Assembly (NCBI GenBank): GCA_002633025.1
Contig: NMRB01000964.1
Coordinates: forward strand, 162,983-226,982
Length of the DNA stretch: 64,000 bases
DNA from: Notospermus geniculatus
Lineage: Eukaryota > Nemertea > Pilidiophora > Heteronemertea > Lineidae
Reading direction: 5' to 3'
Shown here: positions 55,317 through 64,000 of the stretch, in pieces
Numbering within the stretch: the first letter of the stretch is position 1
Layout: each line of letters begins with the position of its first letter
The notes under the pieces: generated by a model
Database searches by the model: none
What the model saw: only the letters and a program-made list of their open reading frames with translations
What the model was told of the DNA's origin: nothing
Program-made: the position numbers and the translations under genes

Positions 55317-56177
55317 CATGTAATTCTTTGAAGAACTTTTACACTGTACAACTCCTTCGCCAGTCTCAGGTGGCCTTGGGACCAACTACATTCGGAGTAG
55401 GACCCATAGGCTATTCGTATATGAAGGAACGAAGAAAGGAAAAAACAAAAGCATTCCGGCGGCACGCTATTCCACAAGGAATAGTCAGAAAGCATTCTGA
55501 CCTCATATTCTGCCATCTCAGACTGTGTATGTACCGATCTCTCGTGACGTCTTGTTTAAAACTGGACCACCGCTATAGCAAATAGCTCCCCTAAGTAATA
55601 AACATCTCATCTGAACTCGACTAATGGTGATGGGCCTTATTCAATTAAATCTTAGGAAGAGGTTTAACGTTAGCCTAATGGCTGCTTTACGATACCAACA
55701 CGCTCCAATTATATATGACTACCTGGCTTAAAGGTTAATATCCATTACGCTGGATTCATTCGTATTCCCATTATCCTGGAACGCTAGCAAGTAAATGCAA
55801 GCAGAAGAAAGCAGAGGGTTTGTTTTCCGAAGGGAATTTTACAAAAGCAATTCTGGATTCTCAAAAGCGTCACACATTTTGGAACATCCAAGAGAGAGTG
55901 TCATGTCGTTCACTGTATACATGTGCATGTAGTAGGCCCCCTATGTAATTTTATGCATACACCCAACATGAGGCAAAAAAGAGCCTCGCTGGTTTACCAT
56001 GGGGCGGAGTGACCGTTGCTTGTTTACCAACCAGGAAATCAAGAAGCTACGGTGTCCCTGGAAAGGCATTCGCTGGTACATGTATTTCACGTTGGTATTT
56101 TTTTATACAAGTGCAAAGACGACCATCAACTTCTAAGGGCCGTATGCTCGGGTCGGACTTCAGCCTAAAGTATACCC
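55317..56177. other. Intergenic, nothing assigned
   Basis: An 85-codon frame at 55328-55585 shows no recognisable domain. Confidence 0.4.
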
Positions 56178-56296
56178 GGGGCCGTATTCTAGAAGCTTAA
56201 CTCTAAGGTTTACCTTTAGCTATTGTTTGCAGGGCAGAATACAAAAGCTTAAAGTGAACCTTAGAGTTAATAAAGAGGCTTCTAGAATGCGGCCCC
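56178..56296. mobile_element. MITE, GGCCGTATTCTAGAAGC family, intact copy with empty TTAA site
   Basis: Starts GGGGCCGTATTCTAGAAGC and ends GCTTCTAGAATGCGGCCCC. The inner GCTTAAAGTGAACC (TTAA at 56249-56252) is the undisturbed version of the site occupied by the TTAA element in the copy at 11948-12410. Confidence 0.83.
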
Positions 56297-56580
56297 TGAA
56301 GTTAGATTTTCTCTATGCTTGAAGCATTGAGAAAAGTCAGACTTTAATGAAAGTCTGGCTAAAGTCCGACCCTAGCATACGGCCCTCAGTGTTGATCATT
56401 GAGGATGAAGGCGGACTTTCGACCCATATCATATAAGGTGAATTTGAGCATGCCTGTTGTTGACTGTATGAAGAACTTCTTTCTGGTTCGCCTCGATGAC
56501 GATAAACTGGCAGCAAGAGCACTTTACTGGCACCTCCCATGACTGCCAGAGTACCACTGTGGTCAACAGGCTACTGCTTC

Positions 56581-58308
56581 GAAACGCAACTACTCGTTCT
56601 GAAGATACTTATTGAAAGGTATTCGATCTTGATTAGGACCGACCTCATCAGTGTCACCATGGACAGCCTCTCAAAGCAATCGGATTACCTGAAGTGAGTC
56701 CTATTCCCTTGATTTAATAAGCCGAGAGTATGACCATGTCTTTGCCACATATTTCTCGGCGCAATCTCCTCAAGTCCGATGCAGCCGTTCTACTGGCATC
56801 AACGCCGCCTTTTCTTAACATGCCCAACTATGACTGAGCCAACTGTTGGCTATCGTCCGCTCGACGATGGCCCCGCTGCGGTTGGGAGGCAGTCCGCCAA
56901 CGTGAGTATACGTGGCATGTTGAGCAACATGCAGCCGATGAACCATGTGGCGTGTAGAGAAATACGAATCATAGCTCTCACACCGGCTCTCACAGTCGAT
57001 TTGGGAAGGCTCAAGCAAGGGAAACCTGGGACAAACTTTCCATTTCCTATTGTGATCTATTCCTAATACCCCCATCACACTGAGCTAGTTCTCAAAACGT
57101 CCTGCCCCGTCCTAAAAAATCGTAAAACGGGCTAGAACGTGTAACCCTTCCCCAAATAATGCTTTGATGTACTGGAGCACCCTTCCCGTCCATGAAGTTC
57201 GTAAAAAGACTGTAAAAAGTTGCCACTACGTCAACTACGTTCGCACACAGTTTGAGCCCGTTCGGCAAAATTTTCAAGAACGCACTGAGAACTAGCTCAG
57301 TGTGATGGGGGTATAAAGGGCCTGTCACACTGAAGTAGTTCTCAGAACGTCCTGCCCCATCCTAAAACAATCATAAAACGGGCTAGAGCGTGTAACCCTT
57401 GGCCAAATAATGCATCGATGTTCTGGAGCACCCTTCCCGTGCATGAAGTTCGTAAAAAGACTGTAAACCGTTGCCACTACGTCCACTCCATTCGCAGGCA
57501 GTTTGAGCCCGTTCGGCAAAATTTTCAAGAACGTACTGAGAACTACTTCAGTGTGACAGGCCCTTTACACGTTCCAGTCCGTTTTACGATTTTTTAGGAC
57601 GGGGCAAGGACGTTTGGAGAACTACTTCAGTGTGACAGTACCTTCTTTACATCCCTAAATTGCAATTGCAATTGCAATATGCGTACAGGCATGTCAAGTC
57701 TGGATTTGGATGGCATTGCGTAGCCTACTTCGCTGTACATGTATGCTTCCCGATGATCTCATCTCCCATGACTTTTCGACAGCATATCACGGTCATTTCA
57801 TGGCGTCAGTACATGACAGAGTGTCTCCTATGTTCTAAGTGAATGGCTAGCCTCATCCTGCCAAATCATTGGCGCTGAATGAAGCATGCCCGAGGGGCAC
57901 CATATAATGGTGTTCCAGAACGGAAAACAGCTGGTATGGGCAGCTCCGTCATTGCCCGAGGAGACTCCGATACCAATAACTGGCGAGAACCACCTGGGTT
58001 TGTTCGGGACTCTTTTTAGCTATGATGCAGTAACTATTGGTGATGTAGTGTACATGTACATACCTACATGTACTCTGTGTCTGTATACACCGAGAGGTGT
58101 AACACACTGATTTTCTCGGCAAAATAGATCTATCTGTAAAATCTAATCTACGGAGTCGGTTATTCAACATGAAGCACACAAACGCCGGTGTGAAAGGAAA
58201 GTCCCCCTGGAATCAAAGTCCGGTCTTATTGTTCTGCGAGGGATTAGAATATAACGGCTAGAGAGACCATGAGCATTCGAATTAAATAGCGGGCTATTGT
58301 TTTGAGGA
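56581..58308. repeat. Tandem segmental duplication, unit 1
   Basis: GAAACGCAACTACTCGTTCT starts here and again at 58309, a period of 1728 bases. Identity between units looks very high outside MITE-derived segments. Unit 1 holds two full 250-bp foldbacks plus a partial one at 57067-57642. A 75-codon frame at 57886-58110 is repeated in unit 2 but is not recognised as a gene. Confidence 0.9.
57067..57567. mobile_element. Two adjacent foldback MITEs, TCACACTGA-TAGTTCTCAG family
   Basis: The first (57067-57313) runs from ACCCCCATCACACTGAGCTA to its complement; the second (57313-57567) from AAAGGGCCTGTCACACTGAA to its complement. They share AACGGGCTAGA-CGTGTAACCC and TTGAGCCCGTTCGGCAAAAT. A third partial copy follows to about 57642. 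The outermost bases differ but the inner arms agree. Confidence 0.85.
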
Positions 58309-59672
58309 GAAACGCAACTACTCGTTCTGAAGATACTTATTGAAAGGTATTCGATCTTGATTAGGACCGACCTCATCAGTGTCACCATGGACAGCCTCTC
58401 GAAGCAATCGGATTACCTGAAGTGAGTCCTATTCCCTTGATTTAATAAGCCGAGAGTATGACCATGTCTTTGCCACATATTTCTCGGCGCAATCTCCTCA
58501 AGTCCGATGCAGCCGTTCTACTGGCATCAACGCCGCCTTTTCTTAACATGCCCAACTATGACTGAGCCAACTGTTCGCTATCGTCCTCGATGATGGCCCC
58601 GCTGCGGTTGGGAGGCAGTCCGCCAACGTGAGTATACGTGGCATGTTGAGCAACATGCAGTCGATGAAACATGACGCGAGAAATACGAATCATACATGTA
58701 GCTCTCACAGTCGATTTGGGAAGGCTCAAGCAAGGGAAACTTGGGACGAACTTTCCATTTGCTACTTCAGTGTGACAGGCCCTTTAATGCCCCATCACAC
58801 TGAGCTAGTTCTCAGTACGTTCTTAAAAATGTTGCAGAACGGGCACAAACTGCGTGCCATCGGAGTGGACGCGGTGGCAACGTCTTTTTACGAAATTCAT
58901 GGACGGGTTCGGACGGGAAGGGTGCTCCAGTACATCGCATTATTTGGCCAACGTTACACGTTCTAGCCCGTTTTACGATTTTTTTAGGACGGGACAGGAC
59001 GTTTAGAGAACTACTTCAGTGTGACAGTACTTTACATCCCTAAATTGCAACTGGACATGCGCACAGGCATGTCAAGTCTGGATTTGGATCGCATTGCGTA
59101 CTTCGCTGTATGCTTCGCGATGATCTCATCTCCCATGACTTTTCGACAGCATATCACGGTCATTTCATGGCGTCAGTACATGACAGAGTGTCTCCTATGT
59201 TCTAAGTGAATGGCTAGCCTCATCCTGCCAAATCATTGGCGCTGAATGAAGCATGCCCGAGGGGCACCGTATAATGGTGTTCCAGAACGGAAAACAGCTG
59301 GTATGGGCAGCTCCGTCATTGCCCGAGGAGACTCCGATACCAATAACTGGCGAGAACCACCTGGGTTTGTTCGGGACTCTTTTTAGCTATGATGCAGTAG
59401 CTATTGGTGATGTACATGTACATACCTACATGTACTCCGTGTCTGTATACACCGAGAGATGTAACACACTGATTTTCTCGGCAAAATAGATCTATCTGTA
59501 AAATCAAATCTACGGAGTCGGTTATTCAACATGAAGCACACAAACGCCGGTGTGAAAGGAATCCAAGTCCCCCTGGAATCAAGTCCGGTCTTATTGTTCT
59601 GCGAGGGATTAGAATATAACGGCTAGAGAGACCATGAGCATTCGAATTAAATAGCGGGCTATTGTTTTGAGG
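58309..59672. repeat. Tandem segmental duplication, unit 2
   Basis: Matches 56581-58308 up to TTTTGAGGA at 59672, but is about 360 bases shorter. Nearly all the difference lies in the MITE segment: here there is one foldback (about 58786-59028), in the opposite orientation to those of unit 1, and a stub of another. Confidence 0.9.
58786..59028. mobile_element. Foldback MITE, TCACACTGA-TAGTTCTCAG family, copy in unit 2
   Basis: Starts CCCCATCACACTGAGCTAGT and ends GAACTACTTCAGTGTGACAG. The interior (for example GAGTGGACGCGGTGGCAACG) is the reverse complement of the unit-1 copies. A stub ending TGTGACAGGCCCTT precedes it. Confidence 0.8.
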
Positions 59673-59713
59673 ATCTCCATTCTTAGGACGCCGATTCCTG
59701 TCACACCTGCTAT

Positions 59714-59861
59714 TAAGCGGACCATACAGATGATCAATATTATTGCACAATATGGCGATCAAATGGGCAATATTATTGCCAATCTTTCTTCTACCCATCA
59801 TGCCACAGGCAAATGACCCCATTTGGGTCCAATATTGTGAAATAATGTATGGACCGCTTAA
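59714..59861. mobile_element. PIF/Harbinger-like MITE, GC-GCCCATACA family, copy 2
   Basis: TAA flanks both sides. Left GCGGACCATACAGATG pairs with right TGTATGGACCGCT. It shares CAATATTATTGCACAATATG and AATCTTTCTTCT with 27124-27283. Confidence 0.82.
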
Positions 59862-60069
59862 CAGCTGATGACTTTTCAAAGTGTGACAATAATGGCTAGG
59901 CTAATCGAAACACCTGCTGATGAGAAATTGACGACGGAATGCAAGGCCTGGTGATCATAGGGCATGTCCTACAATCTGCTCGCCATGATTGTTCGGCCGG
60001 CGTGACCTCACACAATGGTCGCATTCATAGCTCTCACGAGAGTGGGATGAGCGTGAATGCGGCCTATCA

Positions 60070-60200
60070 TGGAGTTTTCGCAAAGCCCCCGAAACGCCGA
60101 CGTGAACGTCTGTCCTTTTGTTTGGTACTCTTTTCGTGGCATCGAACAATGGGTTTGGCGTTCGCGTTGGCATTTCGGAGGCTTTGCGAAAACTCCCTAT
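60070..60200. mobile_element. GAGTTTTCGCAAAGCCCCCG foldback MITE, copy 5
   Basis: Left TGGAGTTTTCGCAAAGCCCC pairs with right GGCTTTGCGAAAACTCCCTA. It shares the loop sequence CGTGGCATCGAACAATGGG with 47827-47954. Confidence 0.88.
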
Positions 60201-61164
60201 TGTTGAATGGGGAGCACCATTTGGTCACATGATGACTTATAGAGCAGAGGTGACACCTATAGAGGCTCATTGTTCGAGAGATGCAGTTCACCAAGCACGG
60301 CCAATCACACCTTGAATCGTCATGAATAATAGGTGGCATCTGTGTACTATAAGTTCAAACCCACGAGCATATTTTCGCGTGGTCTGCTTCACCGTTGTTC
60401 CCCATTACGTCTTACGTCTGCAAACAGTATGTCAAAACTTCAGAAACAACCAGCAAAAATCATGCACATGCGCGTGCATGAATGATGCCGAAACAATGGA
60501 GATCTCTCGCCGTTCTTTGAACGCCGAAGTATCTACATGTATGTACAACCAGTGCCACCTGCGCGATCACCAAAGAAGCACAGCGCATCTCTGCTATCAG
60601 TGGCCGCCACTGCTATCGATCCTTCAGCCAAGCGAAACTCTCACATAAGCGCGTGATGTGATCAGTTCTTCCATTATTCTGTTGCGAACTAGCCAGACTG
60701 GGCGCTAGTGTATCGTTATTTAACCCTCAGCAGCATGTTGTTCCAGACGAACCCAACCAACGAGATTCCAATTACGATAAAAAGTATTAATGAACGTTTA
60801 CACTCAGAGATAGAAATCACGGATAATTGGAACCGCTGTGGTTGAGGTATAAACGGATAAGGTTGACACAACAGTGCCAAATTGTCATGTCATTGGTTCA
60901 TTGGTGTTGGGATTGTGAGCTAAAAAGCGTTTTTTCGTCATACTCCAGGGACGTCACGAGAATAGGTATAAAAACGTTTCCATTTTATGAATCTGCAGCC
61001 GATAGTAAAGAAGAATGTTTACTAGCGGATGAAATAATAAATTCACATTGGTACCCAGTCTCATCTCACGTAAAGACTTTTAATACAAGGCGACATCTGC
61101 CCGCGCAGTAACGCACAATGTGTTAATGTCGTCTAAACCAGTGTACCCAGGTTACCAGTTACAG
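60201..61164. other. Intergenic, nothing assigned
   Basis: A 108-codon frame at 60322 and a 94-codon frame at 60827 have no recognisable domain. Confidence 0.4.
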
Positions 61165-61275
61165 GGGGATGGTTAGCGGTGACTGTTAGGGTCAGGACTA
61201 GGTTTAGAATTAGGGTAGGGGTCAGTGACAAAAGTTGAGGGTCAGGGTTAGGGTTAGGCCTAGGGGCTTGGGCTA
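61165..61275. repeat. Degenerate TTAGGG-like tract
   Basis: Several TTAGGG or near variants occur (GTTAGGGTCAGG, ATTAGGGTAGGGGTC, GGGTTAGGGTTAGGCC). It resembles an interstitial, decayed telomere-type repeat, but short G-rich drift is also possible. Confidence 0.4.
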
Positions 61276-62337
61276 GGAATTAGCGTGTAGAATCAGGACT
61301 GGACGACATTTACCCATTCAGCCTAACTTCCCTTCTGTTTATCATTTAAACACACGGCCATCATCGACTTCGGTTTCGGACCGGAGTGCCCGATATGAGC
61401 CATCATGACCAAAGTAGGCCGAAGGCCTGTTCGGCAGTGATGACATCGAAATCTATGAAAACTGACTGATGTAACTCGCTGATACTTCGATGAACGTGTA
61501 CACTGTCGAGTCGAAGTTGGAACTCTTACGCAACGGCATCTACTTTTCACCTTACCTTTTCATCTGAAATGACGCAGCCTGGAGATTTCGCACAGATCAT
61601 CGACGCCATTCGATTTCTCCAAATCCGAAGTAAAGTGATGAGAAAAACGTTTAATTGGCGGATTTCGAACGACGTCATATTACTTAAGATATTGCTGGTT
61701 ATCAGAAAATCATTTGCCATATTACCCGTCAATAGTGTCAATAGTTATATGTTTGAAGTCGCGCCAGTTAAACAATTACCAAATGGACTCGCTATGAAAT
61801 GTCAAACTAGTGTGTGTGGTGATATTTTATCAGAGTACACAATACAATAATCGAATGAAATATCCAAATGATGGATTGGGTACACAAGGAAATGAGATTA
61901 CGCCGGCTCCAATACCTTCTGGTAAGATTAGTGGCGCTTGCGGTTAGGGGTCACCGACCATGTCCTTGTGACAGATGGGAAAACGGGATAGGGTGACCAT
62001 AGGTCAACCCTGCGTAGTTGAAAGGATTTGATTCGATAGCGCATTACAATAGGCTGTGAATATGAAAGGTTGTTGGATAAAAAGGTACGTATTTGTATTT
62101 GATTTTTCCATCAGGGCCGAGGCCACGGCATTATTGGCCCTGGTAAGCGCGGAAGAGGCCATCTCAAGCTACTCATGTTTGTTACTTCGATGGGGTCTTT
62201 TACTAAACTTGCCCTTGCAAAGGCACAAGGTACAAGGCACCACGGCTTACTGTCCCATGCGACGGACTGACGAGCCAGGGATGATTAGGCCTAATCCCAT
62301 GTGGCCGGGGTTCGAAATCGAATTCGTAATTCGAATG
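61276..62337. other. Intergenic, nothing assigned
   Basis: Overlapping frames at 61547-61850 and 62056-62346 show no recognisable domain. Confidence 0.4.
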
Positions 62338-62491
62338 CCGGTGTGACAGGTGATATAGTCCTATAGGGAATATAGTCCCCTTTCACCTGTTATGAAGGCT
62401 AGGAATAGTCGTCCGGTCAGGACACTTATCCTAGGGGCCATGGTGCGGAGGACCATGGCCCCTGGCGGACTATATCGCCTGTCACACCGGG
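62338..62491. mobile_element. Foldback MITE, CCGGTGTGACAGG-GATATAGTCC family
   Basis: Left CCGGTGTGACAGGTGATATA pairs with right TATATCGCCTGTCACACCGG. A second inner palindrome GGGGCCATGG-CCATGGCCCC lies at about 62435-62463. ATTCGA occurs on both flanks, hinting at a duplicated target. Confidence 0.8.
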
Positions 62492-62529
62492 ATTCGATCC
62501 CGAAGGTGCGTCTTGAAGAACTTTATAAT

Positions 62530-62666
62530 AGGGACGTTGAGACCAGCGACTTATCACGGATCCTTATACGTATACGGATAGAATTCTGTACATCGAGGAC
62601 AAATCTTTGTACATTTCGATCCGTACGTATAAGGATCTGTGACAAGTCGCTAATCTCAACCTCCCT
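62530..62666. mobile_element. MITE, AGGGAGGTTGAGA-CAGCGACTTA family, copy 2
   Basis: Left AGGGACGTTGAGACCAGCGA pairs with right TCGCTAATCTCAACCTCCCT. The inner arms share GGATCCTTATACGTATACGG. TA at the outer flanks. It lacks about 115 bases of loop present in 9309-9560. Confidence 0.85.
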
Positions 62667-62825
62667 ATTACAATCGCAGAAACGCATTGGAAACCCCTCC
62701 TCTAGGAAGCATCTTTCATTTCTTCATTGCATTGGTAAGGTATTATCCCTTTCGAAAATCCGATGTACCCTATTGCCATTGTATTGACATGTTAGCTTGA
62801 GGTATCAATTTGTTATTCGTGTTAA

Positions 62826-63140
62826 GTGATACGTAAATCGACGAGTCTACGGTTTGTGGTTTTAGACACTTAAATCGACGAGTCTACGGTTTGGGGTTTT
62901 AGACACGTAAATCGACGAGTCTACGGTTTGGGGTTTTAGACACGTAGGCCTAAATCGACGAGTCTACGGTTTGGGGTTTTAGACACGTAAATCGACGAGT
63001 CTGCGATTTGGGGTCCTAGACACGTAGGCCTAAATCGACGAGTCTACGGTTTGCGGTTTTAGACACGTAAATCGACGAGTCTACGGTTTGGGTTTTAGAC
63101 ACGTAAATCGACGAGTCTACGGTGTGGGGTTTTAGATACA
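62826..63140. repeat. 37-bp minisatellite, 8 units, two with a GGCCTA insertion
   Basis: The unit reads ACGTAAATCGACGAGTCTAC then GGTTTGGGGTTTTAGAC. Eight near-identical copies are present. Units 4 and 6 carry GGCCTA between CGTA and AATCG, making them 43 bp and creating TAGGCCTA. One unit (5) has three changes. There are no spacer sequences, so this is not a CRISPR array. Confidence 0.93.
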
Positions 63141-63799
63141 TTACACTTTGACATCACTGAGACGTCGACAACATCACAAACTACGATCGAACAAATCTTT
63201 TAAAAGTGATGAACTTTTAAACAAGGTGAAAAAAATTGAAGATTTCCAGACCAATTCACAACATTATCATTACTTCTTAGGCATGTTAGGAGCTAGCAGA
63301 TAGGCAGTGAGTCGGAAAATGACATGCGACTCGGGTAAGTCAGTCTAGCGTGAACGCACAGGCGGTATCCCAGGGGAGCCGAGTTATACCCGGTCCACGT
63401 CATGATTGCAACCAAGCTAAGAGGATCTGTTGAAAATCTCGACCCACCATCGTTGGTAATAAGACGCCTACTTTTCTCACAACAGGAAATTAAATCACTG
63501 TATTATTCCATTGATGTGTTTTTGAGTTTGAAATGAATATGAGCTTTACAAGATCCACTTTGTTCGTCTGTTTCAAATATCAGTGTTATCAAGGCTTATG
63601 TTACCAAGTCAAAGGTGTTTTGTTTAATACATCATCATTCAATCAATAGACATGGTGTCGCCGTAAGAGGATTAGTTGCTATACCAATACGCGTTGCTTT
63701 TGATGACTGATGACGTCCAAAAGAGATAATGAACAGGAACAAACAGGGCCAAAAAGGGCTTGGTCATGCGCTGGCAGAAATTCAGCTCCGTAGTCATTC
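63141..63799. other. Intergenic, nothing assigned
   Basis: No supported feature was seen. Confidence 0.45.
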
Positions 63800-63975
63800 A
63801 TGGGTACCGTACTCGGTCCGGACCGAGACCACCACCTTCTGGGGGTCTCGGTGCGGTTCACTTCTGGTCCGGACCGGGTCCGCTTGGCAGGTTTACACTG
63901 CCACTTTTTTTGCCGAACCGAACTCGGTCCGGACCGAGTTCACTTGATTTTTGGCAGTGTAAACGGGGCTATAAT
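63800..63975. mobile_element. Foldback element with CTCGGTCCGGACCGAG palindromes
   Basis: GTTTACACTGCCA at about 63890 pairs with TGGCAGTGTAAAC at about 63951, ending GGGGC. The 16-base palindrome CTCGGTCCGGACCGAG occurs twice, and a variant TGGTCCGGACCGGG once between. The left part may be the tail of an adjacent copy. The window ends soon after. Confidence 0.65.
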
Positions 63976-64000
63976 GACCAGTTTCGTAGGTCACTTTGGC

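Noticed and set aside
57886-59489. Duplicated 75-78-codon frames starting MPEGH as paralogous genes
   Set aside because: The two are copied with the whole 1.7-kb segment. No domain, splice signal or excess conservation of the frame over its surroundings was evident.
62486-62505. tRNA T-arm-like GGGATTCGATCCCG
   Set aside because: No acceptor stem, D-arm or anticodon arm could be folded around it, and it lies at a MITE boundary.
62826-63140. CRISPR-like regular repeats
   Set aside because: The units are contiguous with no unique spacers, and the context is eukaryotic; this is a minisatellite.

Overview
This window looks like draft assembly from a metazoan, most likely a marine invertebrate deuterostome such as a cephalochordate, hemichordate or echinoderm. 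I infer this from three things: a RING/B-box TRIM-type protein encoded in one open exon, very dense short foldback transposons, and many copies of the palindromes TACATGTA and TAGGCCTA. The exact clade cannot be fixed from the sequence. There is a 37-base N gap at 20908-20944 and a single N at 35951.

Only two genes are well supported. At 4751-6850 (+) a 699-residue TRIM-like protein has a C3HC4 RING, two B-boxes and a coiled coil, followed by a C-terminal half I cannot assign. Its start codon lies 14 bases after a good splice acceptor, so an upstream non-coding exon is likely. At 16487-18187 (-) a 566-residue multi-pass transporter resembles the POT/SLC15 (MFS) family. Three further open stretches (14737-14918 +, 20043-20294 -, 31073-31333 +) may be orphan exons but are weak.

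Most of the rest is repeats. I could delimit about 50 foldback or terminal-inverted-repeat (TIR) elements in some 25 families. Several fit known classes by target-site duplication: hAT-like (8 bp), CAGGG-TIR hAT-like (5 bp), piggyBac-like (TTAA), PIF/Harbinger-like (3 bp) and Tc1/mariner-like (TA). Many are nested, and in several cases an empty copy of the host repeat elsewhere in the window shows the pre-insertion site. Clusters are densest at 46.7-49.4 kb and 54.5-55.3 kb. There are minisatellites at 25.6, 29.8, 32.6 and 62.8 kb, a 1.7-kb tandem segmental duplication at 56.6-59.7 kb, and a block repeated at 1-822 and 7200-8110.

The most striking observation joins a gene and a transposon. 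The last 29 residues and the stop codon of the POT-like transporter lie inside a 433-bp hAT-like MITE flanked by a perfect 8-bp target duplication, and joining the flanks predicts a short older C-terminus. Other points are a set of foldback families with unrelated interiors but a shared AGGGAGKTT-type terminus, and nuclear-receptor-like half-site pairs carried in a tandem repeat just upstream of the TRIM-like gene. The two genes have no evident functional link.
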